Origin: Acidimicrobiaceae bacterium
GTDB taxonomy: Bacteria; Actinomycetota; Acidimicrobiia; Acidimicrobiales; Bog-793
DNA length: 10,794 nucleotides
Reading direction: 5' to 3'
Assembly: GCA_025463965.1 (NCBI GenBank)
Contig: JAODBN010000335.1
Coordinates: 1 to 10,794, forward strand
The position numbers and the translations under genes were made by a program. Position 1 is the stretch's first letter. The number at the start of each line of letters is the position of its first letter. The notes beneath the pieces were generated by a model that searched no databases, had not been told where the DNA came from, and was given only the letters and a program-made list of their open reading frames with translations. Below, piece by piece: positions 6,007-10,794 of the stretch.

Positions 6007-7854
6007 ATGACGATTCCCGACCTCGCCACCACCGCAGAGCTCGCCCGCCAGCTGCGGGTCGACTCGATCCGCTGCAGCACCGAGGCCGGTTCCGGTCACC
6101 CGACCTCCTCGCTGTCGGCCGCTGACCTCCTCGCCGTGCTCACCGCGAGACATCTTCGCTACGACTGGCAGCAGCCGAAGCTGCCCACGAACGACCACCT
6201 GATCTTCTCCAAGGGCCACGCCTCTCCTCTCCTTTACTCGCTGTACCGCGCCGTCGGTGTGGTGAGCGAGGACGAGCTGATCTACGAGTACCGCAAGTTC
6301 GGCTCCCGGCTCCAGGGACATCCGACCCCGGTGCTCCCCTGGGTCGACATGGCGACCGGCTCACTCGGAGTCGGGATCGCCGGCGCCGTCGGCGTCGCGC
6401 TCGCCGGCAAGGCGCTCGACCGGCTCGACTACCGCACGTACGTGCTCTGTGGCGACTCGGAGCTGACCGAGGGATCGGTATGGGAGGCACTCGACAAGGC
6501 CTCCTACTACGAGCTGGACAACCTCACGGTCATGGTGGACGTGAACCGGCTCGGCCAGCGAGGTCCGACCGAGATCGGCTGGGACCTCGAGCGCTACGCG
6601 GCTCGCGTCGAGTCCTTCGGCTGCCAGGCCATCATGCTCGACGGCCACGACATCGAGGAGATCGACGAGGCTTTCACCGAGGCGGAGGCCACCCCCGGGC
6701 CGGTCGTGCTGCTCGCGCGCACCATCAAGGGCAAGGGCGTCCCCGAGATCGAGGACAAGCCCGGCTGGCACGGCACGGCACTTCCGCGTGACCTCGCCGA
6801 GCGGGCGATCGCCGGCCTCGGCGGTCCCTCCTCGTTGATCGTCAGCTCGCTCACGCCCCCTGCGGGCACCCCGGCGATCACGCCCGACCCGAAGGCCGCC
6901 GTCCAGCTGCCCACCTACGAGCTCGGCAGCAAGGTCGCCACCCGCAAGGCGTACGGAGAGGCCCTCGCCGCGATGTCGGCTCGACCCGAGGTCGTCGTGC
7001 TCGACGCCGAGGTGGGCAACTCCACGCACTCCGAGGAGTTCTTGAAGGTCGCCCCCGACCGCTACTTCGAGACCTTTATCGCCGAGCAGGCGATGGTCGG
7101 CGTGTCGATGGGACTGGCCGCCCGCGGCTACGTGCCCTTCGCTGCCACCTTCGGCGCCTTCATCTCGCGTGCCTTCGACTTCATTCGCATGGCGGGCGTC
7201 TCGGAGCTGCAGATCCGCCTGTGCGGCTCTCACGCAGGGGTGGAGATCGGCGCGGACGGACCTTCCCAGATGGCGCTCGAGGACCTCGCCTCGATGCGGG
7301 CGGTAAACGACTCCGTCGTGCTGTACCCGAGCGACGGGCCCTCCGCGGTGGCGCTCGTGAAGGCCATGGCGGATGCTCCCGGGGTCGCCTACCTGCGCAC
7401 GACGCGTGGCGCCTACCCGACGATCTACGGCCCGGACGAGGAGTTCCCGATCGGCGGCGCCAAGGTGGTGCGCTCGAGCGACGACGACCAGGTGAGCCTG
7501 CTCGGTGCCGGTGTCACCTTGCACGAGTCGCTGGCCGCCGCAGAGCTGCTCGCCTCCGAGGGGATCTCGGCACGGGTGATCGACTGCTACTCGGTCAAGC
7601 CGATCGACACCGCCACCATCCAGGCGGCGGTCGCGGCCACGGGCGGGCGTCTCGTCGTCACCGAGGACCACTACCCCTCAGGCGGCATCGGCGAGGCGGT
7701 CACGACCGCGCTCGTCGCGGCGGGCACGGCGCCGAAGCTGGTGCACCTCGCGGTGCGGGGACTTTCGAGCTCGGGCACGCCCGCCGAGCTGCTCGACGCG
7801 GCCGGCATCTCCGCTGCCCACATCGCCGACGCCGCCCGCCAGCTCGTCTCCTGA
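6007..7854 (+). CDS. tkt: Transketolase, short single-chain type resembling animal TKT
   Basis: This thiamine-diphosphate enzyme of the pentose phosphate pathway transfers two-carbon ketol units between sugar phosphates. At 615 residues it matches the short transketolases found in animals and some bacteria, rather than the roughly 660-residue classical bacterial form. Visible active-site landmarks are GSGHP (H31), FSKGHA (H71), QGHP (H105), the ThDP/Mg motif from GDSE (149-152) to N180 in DVNRLGQ, WHG (H255), FIAEQ (E360, the Glu that activates the cofactor), and CGSHAGVEIGADGPSQ (H409, D417). The C-terminal domain carries GAGVTLHESLAAAELL and EDHYPSGGIGEAV. The ThDP motif reads GDS where animal enzymes have GDG. 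ATG 6007 has GAGGTG 8 bases upstream and gives the family N-terminus; an in-frame TTG at 5890 precedes the promoter and is rejected. The gene appears monocistronic and converges on the ABC operon. Confidence 0.97.
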   Translation: MTIPDLATTAELARQLRVDSIRCSTEAGSGHPTSSLSAADLLAVLTARHLRYDWQQPKLPTNDHLIFSKGHASPLLYSLYRAVGVVSEDELIYEYRKFGSRLQGHPTPVLPWVDMATGSLGVGIAGAVGVALAGKALDRLDYRTYVLCGDSELTEGSVWEALDKASYYELDNLTVMVDVNRLGQRGPTEIGWDLERYAARVESFGCQAIMLDGHDIEEIDEAFTEAEATPGPVVLLARTIKGKGVPEIEDKPGWHGTALPRDLAERAIAGLGGPSSLIVSSLTPPAGTPAITPDPKAAVQLPTYELGSKVATRKAYGEALAAMSARPEVVVLDAEVGNSTHSEEFLKVAPDRYFETFIAEQAMVGVSMGLAARGYVPFAATFGAFISRAFDFIRMAGVSELQIRLCGSHAGVEIGADGPSQMALEDLASMRAVNDSVVLYPSDGPSAVALVKAMADAPGVAYLRTTRGAYPTIYGPDEEFPIGGAKVVRSSDDDQVSLLGAGVTLHESLAAAELLASEGISARVIDCYSVKPIDTATIQAAVAATGGRLVVTEDHYPSGGIGEAVTTALVAAGTAPKLVHLAVRGLSSSGTPAELLDAAGISAAHIADAARQLVS

Positions 7855-7857
7855 CAC

Positions 7858-7876
7858 GCCGGCCGGCTCGGCCGGC
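7858..7876. terminator. Hairpin between convergent transketolase and ABC exporter genes
   Basis: GCCGGCCG (7858-7865) and CGGCCGGC (7869-7876) form a perfect 8-base stem with a 3-base loop. It starts 3 bases after the transketolase stop and lies 11 bases past the minus-strand stop of the permease gene. It could serve both directions. There is no T-run on either side, so termination is inferred from position and stem strength. Confidence 0.45.
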
Positions 7877-7887
7877 CGCAACCCGGC

Positions 7888-8706
7888 TCAGGGAGCAAGC
7901 AGCCGGCGCAGCCGCCTCGAGGTGATCGCCAGGGCGAGGCCGGCGAGCGCCAACAGATAGGCGAGGTGCCAGCACACCGACCAGCTCGGTGTGCCCGTCG
8001 AGAACGCCCGGAGCACGTCGACACCCTGGTAGAGCGGGGTGACACGGACGAGCCACGCCACGGCGGACGGGTACACCCCGAGCGGGTAGAAGGTGCCCGA
8101 GAACAAGAAGAGTGGCAACAGGGCGAGAGCCACGGAGTCCACGTCCTGCCAGCTGCGCATGAACGAGGTCACCGCCATGCCCGTCGCGGCGAAGGCGAAG
8201 CTCACGAGCGCGACGACCGGGAGGCAGAGCACGCCCCAAGGCGAGAGGACCAGGCCGAGCCCCGCCATCACCCCGAGAAACGCCGCGCCGTACGTCGTGC
8301 CTCGGGCGAGCGCCCAGCCGATCTCGCCGAGCGCCACCTCGTTGGTGCCGACGGGCGTGGCGAGCACCGCCTCGTAGGTGTGGGCGTACTTCAGCTTGTA
8401 GAACAGGTTGTAGGTCGTGTCGAAGATCGCGCCGTTCATCGCCTGCGCGGCGAGCAGTCCGGGGGCGACGAACTGCGCGTAGGTCACCGCGCGTCCTCCG
8501 ACTTGGAGGCCGCCGACGAGGTGCCCGAGCCCCACCCCCACGCTCAGCAGATAGAGGAAGGGCTCGACGAAGCCGGACAGCAGGTACATCCACCCGCGCC
8601 GGTAGACGCGCAGGTTGCGTGCCACCACACGCGAGGCCAGGGCGAGGCTGGTGGTCACCGGGGTGATCCGCCACAGCGGCGCGAGGCGCGGCGCGGTCGC
8701 GCTCAT
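7888..8706 (-). CDS. ABC-2 type exporter permease (NodJ-like), second subunit
   Basis: This 272-residue inner-membrane permease has six hydrophobic segments near residues 46-65, 77-95, 130-154, 157-180, 192-210 and 245-262. Family features include the tract FVAPGLLAAQAMNGAIFDTTYN, then TYEAVLATPVGTNEVALGE (the cytoplasmic region typical of NodJ/DrrB permeases), and LFLFSGTFYPLGVYP before TPLYQGVDVLRA. The ATG at 8706 overlaps the upstream permease stop by four bases (ATGA), indicating translational coupling. The frame extends further upstream into the neighbouring gene, but that part is an alternative-frame artefact. It is the last gene of the operon. With the first permease it probably forms a heterodimeric channel driven by the ATPase; the substrate (glycolipid, lipid-linked sugar or drug) is not readable from the sequence. 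Confidence 0.93.
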   Translation of the reverse strand: MSATAPRLAPLWRITPVTTSLALASRVVARNLRVYRRGWMYLLSGFVEPFLYLLSVGVGLGHLVGGLQVGGRAVTYAQFVAPGLLAAQAMNGAIFDTTYNLFYKLKYAHTYEAVLATPVGTNEVALGEIGWALARGTTYGAAFLGVMAGLGLVLSPWGVLCLPVVALVSFAFAATGMAVTSFMRSWQDVDSVALALLPLFLFSGTFYPLGVYPSAVAWLVRVTPLYQGVDVLRAFSTGTPSWSVCWHLAYLLALAGLALAITSRRLRRLLAP

Positions 8707-9542
8707 CCGGCGAGGCGCCTTTGGTAGGTGCGCCGGGCCGCCATCCAACCGATGAACGCCAGCACGACGAGGTAGGCGATGTGCACGAGATCGCCGAGGC
8801 CGAAGCGCCCGAGGGTGCAGGCACGCTCGAGCGCCACCCCGTGGTAGAGCGGCGTGCACACCGCGAGCACCCGCAGGCCCTCAGGCAGCTGGGCGATCGG
8901 AAAGAAGCTCCCCGAGAACAAGAACAGCGGGACGATCACCATGCGCTGGATCGTCGAGAACCCGGAGTCGTTCTCCCGGGTGACCGAGTACGCGGCGATC
9001 GGCGCGAAGAAGGCGAGCGCCACGAGCACCGAGATCGGAAGCGCCAGCACCGCCTCGGGGGACTCGAGCGCCCCGAAAGCCCCGGCAACGGCGAGGAACA
9101 CCGACGTCGCCACGAGTGCCTTGAAGGCGAGGAAGGCGAGGTGGCCGAGGAGGAGATCGCCCACGCGCAGCGGCGAGGCGAGCTGGCTCAGGTAGGAGCG
9201 GTCCCAACGGATCGCGCCGAGGACCGGGTAGGTCGCTTCGTGCACCCCGATCTGCATCACCGAGCCGGCGAGGATGCCGGGAGTGACGAAGGCGAGGTAA
9301 GGCACCCCGCCGAGCGACGCGGCGCTCGCCCCGAGGTGGCGGTTGACCAGGCTGCCGAGGCCGACTCCCATCGCCGCCAGGTAGACCACGGGATAGACGA
9401 AGTTCGCGGCCAGCCCGGAACGCCAGGTCCGCGCCCAACGGAAGGCCCACGAGTTGAGGGCTCGCCACCAAAGCGGCGTGCCCCGCCGCCCCGCGGCAAC
9501 CTCGAGATCCAACGCGCCCGGCGTCGGCGTCGCGATGGACAT
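8703..9542 (-). CDS. ABC-2 type exporter permease, first subunit
   Basis: This 279-residue permease has six hydrophobic segments near residues 48-66, 82-100, 131-157, 164-186, 201-216 and 251-269, after a cytoplasmic N-terminus of about 45 residues. The ABC-2 landmarks are YLAFVTPGILAGSVMQIGV, the cytoplasmic SQLASPLRVGDLLLG, VPLFLFSGSFFPIAQLP and TPLYHGVALERA. It aligns by eye with the second permease throughout, so the pair looks like an old tandem duplication. ATG 9542 begins two bases after the ATPase stop, which suggests reinitiation by the same ribosomes. The long open frame upstream is a shadow of the ATPase gene. The role is export through the inner membrane with the other two gene products; the substrate is unknown. 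Confidence 0.93.
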   Translation of the reverse strand: MSIATPTPGALDLEVAAGRRGTPLWWRALNSWAFRWARTWRSGLAANFVYPVVYLAAMGVGLGSLVNRHLGASAASLGGVPYLAFVTPGILAGSVMQIGVHEATYPVLGAIRWDRSYLSQLASPLRVGDLLLGHLAFLAFKALVATSVFLAVAGAFGALESPEAVLALPISVLVALAFFAPIAAYSVTRENDSGFSTIQRMVIVPLFLFSGSFFPIAQLPEGLRVLAVCTPLYHGVALERACTLGRFGLGDLVHIAYLVVLAFIGWMAARRTYQRRLAG

Positions 9543-9544
9543 GG

Positions 9545-10483
9545 CTAGTCGGCGAGGCTCCGGCCGGTGAGGCGCAAGAAGACGTCCTCGAGCGTGGCCC
9601 GTCGCACGAGCACCCCGTTCGGGTGCACGCCGGCGTCGATGACCGCTGCGAGCAGCTCGTCTCCGTCCTCGCCGTAGCAACAGAGCCGATCCGGCAGCTC
9701 CTCGATCCGGTCGGCCAGCCCCTTCAGCGCCTCGAGGGCGCGGCCCTCGTCGGCGTCCTCCAGTCGCAGCTCGAGCACCTCTCGGCTGACCTGCTGCTCG
9801 ATCAGCTGGCGCGGCGGGCCCTCGGCAGCGATGCGGCCCCGGTCCATCACCACCAGCCGGTCGCACAGCTGCTCGGCCTCGTCCATGTAATGGGTGGTGA
9901 GCACGAGGGTCACCCCCTCCTGCTTGAGCCGGTAGAGCCGCTCCCACACGAGGTGGCGAGCTTGGGGGTCGAGCCCGGTGGTCGGCTCGTCCAAGATCAC
10001 GAGGTCCGGTGAAGAGATCAGCGCTCGGGCGATGACTAGGCGCCGCCGCATGCCGCCCGAGAGCGCGTCCACCTTGGCATCGGAGCGCTCGGAAAGCTGT
10101 GCGAACTCGAGCAGCTGCTCGGCTCGGGCACGCACTGCCCGGCGGGGGATGCCGAAGTAGCGCCCGTACACGAGCATGTTGTCGAGAACCGAGAGCTCGG
10201 TGTCGAGGGCGTCCTCTTGGGGGACGAGGCCGATTCCGGCCCGGATGGCCCGGCCGTCGGTCGCCGGGTCCATCCCCCGCACCTCGAGCTCGCCACCAGT
10301 TCGCGGCGACATGCAAGCGATCATCCGCATCGTCGAGGTCTTGCCGGCACCGTTCGGGCCGAGGAAACCGAACGCCTCGCCACGGGCGATGTCGAAGTCG
10401 ATCCCGTCGACGGCCGCGAAGGAGCCGAATTCCTTTCTCAGCGCGCGGGCGCGCACCGCCAAGCCAGAAGGTGTCGCGGGCAC
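9545..10483 (-). CDS. ABC exporter ATPase, DrrA/NodI-like
   Basis: This 312-residue nucleotide-binding subunit powers the two ABC-2 permeases encoded directly downstream. All motifs are present: Walker A GPNGAGKTS (42-50), Q-loop Q89 in VPQED, signature LSGGM (141-145), Walker B LVILDEP with E166, D-loop GLDP and switch H198 in LTTHYMDEAEQLCDRL. The C-terminal 80-100 residues are the accessory domain seen in DrrA and NodI proteins, with SREVLEL and a terminal RRATLEDVFLRLTGRSL; it has an unusual adjacent Cys pair (LCCYG). GTG 10483 is chosen because TAGGGT (10495-10490) ends 6 bases before it, implying a leaderless message, and because it gives a normal N-terminus. It is the first gene of a three-gene operon. 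Members export drugs, glycolipids or lipo-oligosaccharides; the substrate here is not determined. Confidence 0.97.
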   Translation of the reverse strand: MPATPSGLAVRARALRKEFGSFAAVDGIDFDIARGEAFGFLGPNGAGKTSTMRMIACMSPRTGGELEVRGMDPATDGRAIRAGIGLVPQEDALDTELSVLDNMLVYGRYFGIPRRAVRARAEQLLEFAQLSERSDAKVDALSGGMRRRLVIARALISSPDLVILDEPTTGLDPQARHLVWERLYRLKQEGVTLVLTTHYMDEAEQLCDRLVVMDRGRIAAEGPPRQLIEQQVSREVLELRLEDADEGRALEALKGLADRIEELPDRLCCYGEDGDELLAAVIDAGVHPNGVLVRRATLEDVFLRLTGRSLAD

Positions 10484-10489
10484 CAGCCG

Positions 10490-10495
10490 ACCCTA
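10490..10495 (-). promoter_or_regulatory. -10 box for the leaderless ABC exporter operon
   Basis: On the minus strand TAGGGT is followed by 6 bases and then GTG 10483, so the transcript should begin at the start codon. No Shine-Dalgarno is present. Only weak -35 similarity (TTCGAG, 10519-10514) is seen. It lies in a 69-base divergent gap. Confidence 0.5.
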
Positions 10496-10537
10496 CATCG
10501 GGGGCGTCGGGGGCTCGAACGGCGCCAAGCCCGCCAA

Positions 10538-10543
10538 TAGGCT
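10538..10543 (+). promoter_or_regulatory. -10 box for the GNAT acetyltransferase gene
   Basis: TAGGCT fits TANNNT and ends 9 bases before ATG 10553, giving a leaderless or nearly leaderless message. A weak -35 candidate (TCGAAC, 10515-10520) lies 17 bases upstream and overlaps the weak -35 of the opposite promoter. Confidence 0.4.
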
Positions 10544-10552
10544 GGCTCGCCG

Positions 10553-10794
10553 ATGGCCGCCCCCCACGTCGAACCCGCCTCTGCGACAGACGCCGAGGAC
10601 ATCGCCGCGCTGCACCTCGCCTCATGGCGGCGGGCCTATTCGGGCCTGCTGCCAAGAAGCTTCCTTGACGGCCTCGACCTCGAGGCACGGCGGGCCCAAT
10701 GGCGAGAGCGTCTCGCCCTTCCCCACGGCGACGACACCTTCGTTCTCGTCTCGCGCGACGGCGACGGTCGACCCGCGGGCTTCGCCAGCGCCGG
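10553..10794 (+). CDS. GNAT-family N-acetyltransferase, N-terminal part, cut by the right edge
   Basis: The first 80 codons are present and then the window ends. The sequence begins with ATDAEDIAALHLASWRRAYSGLLP, followed by FLDGLDLEARRAQWRERL and a beta-strand (DTFVLVS...GRPAGFAS). This is the usual first part of GNAT acyl-CoA-dependent acetyltransferases. The acetyl-CoA binding motif A (R/QxxGxG/A) lies beyond the edge, so neither activity nor substrate can be judged. ATG 10553 fits the -10 box upstream. The gene is divergent from the ABC exporter operon. Confidence 0.85.
   Translation, partial: MAAPHVEPASATDAEDIAALHLASWRRAYSGLLPRSFLDGLDLEARRAQWRERLALPHGDDTFVLVSRDGDGRPAGFASA

Noticed and set aside
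6361..7671. 436-residue minus-strand open frame opposite transketolase
   Set aside because: It lies entirely within a clear transketolase gene, its composition is Arg/Gly/Asp/Val-rich without motifs, and no start signal supports it.
8703..10688. 661-residue minus-strand frame suggesting an ATPase-permease fusion
   Set aside because: Only the permease part from 9542 is real. The upstream part is read in the wrong frame across the ATPase gene, whose own frame carries all ABC motifs and stops at 9545.
1..10794. Phage-defence island, CRISPR array, mobile element or toxin-antitoxin pair
   Set aside because: No spaced repeats, transposase or integrase, terminal inverted repeats or paired small toxin-antitoxin genes were seen. 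The genes are housekeeping or envelope-type with uniform codon bias.

Overview
The window is very GC-rich, its genes have strongly GC-biased third codon positions, and several starts sit 6 to 9 bases after a TANNNT -10 box with no room for a leader. Together this suggests a high-GC Actinomycetota chromosome. An Acidimicrobiia-like lineage is possible, but I cannot establish that from the sequence alone. There are no IS elements, tRNAs, rRNAs or CRISPR arrays. This looks like ordinary chromosome with a few unusual gene arrangements.

Layout from left to right. (1) The left edge holds a small, unidentified, truncated membrane-protein ORF on the minus strand. (2) Next, also on the minus strand, is one uninterrupted frame joining a DedA-family membrane protein to a complete 1-Cys (PRDX6-type) peroxiredoxin. 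The peroxiredoxin also has its own strong ribosome binding site, its own start and a promoter-like sequence inside the DedA-Prx linker. (3) Divergent from it is a 1020-residue YfhO-like multispanning membrane protein. (4) A TetR-family regulator follows, apparently leaderless, and ends in a good intrinsic terminator. (5) Next is a single-chain transketolase of the short type found in animals. (6) Convergent with it, on the minus strand, is a tight three-gene ABC-2 exporter operon: a DrrA/NodI-like ATPase and two different but homologous permeases. (7) At the right edge, divergent from the exporter, is a truncated GNAT acetyltransferase.

The genes do not form one obvious pathway. The exporter operon is a self-contained unit. 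YfhO-like proteins are thought to act on cell-envelope glycopolymers or lipids, DedA proteins move lipids or lipid-linked carriers, and PRDX6-type enzymes reduce lipid peroxides. The left half therefore has a loose envelope and lipid theme. The most notable item is the DedA-peroxiredoxin fusion with an apparent second, internal expression signal, which could give both a membrane-tethered and a free form of the peroxidase. All regulatory calls were made by eye.
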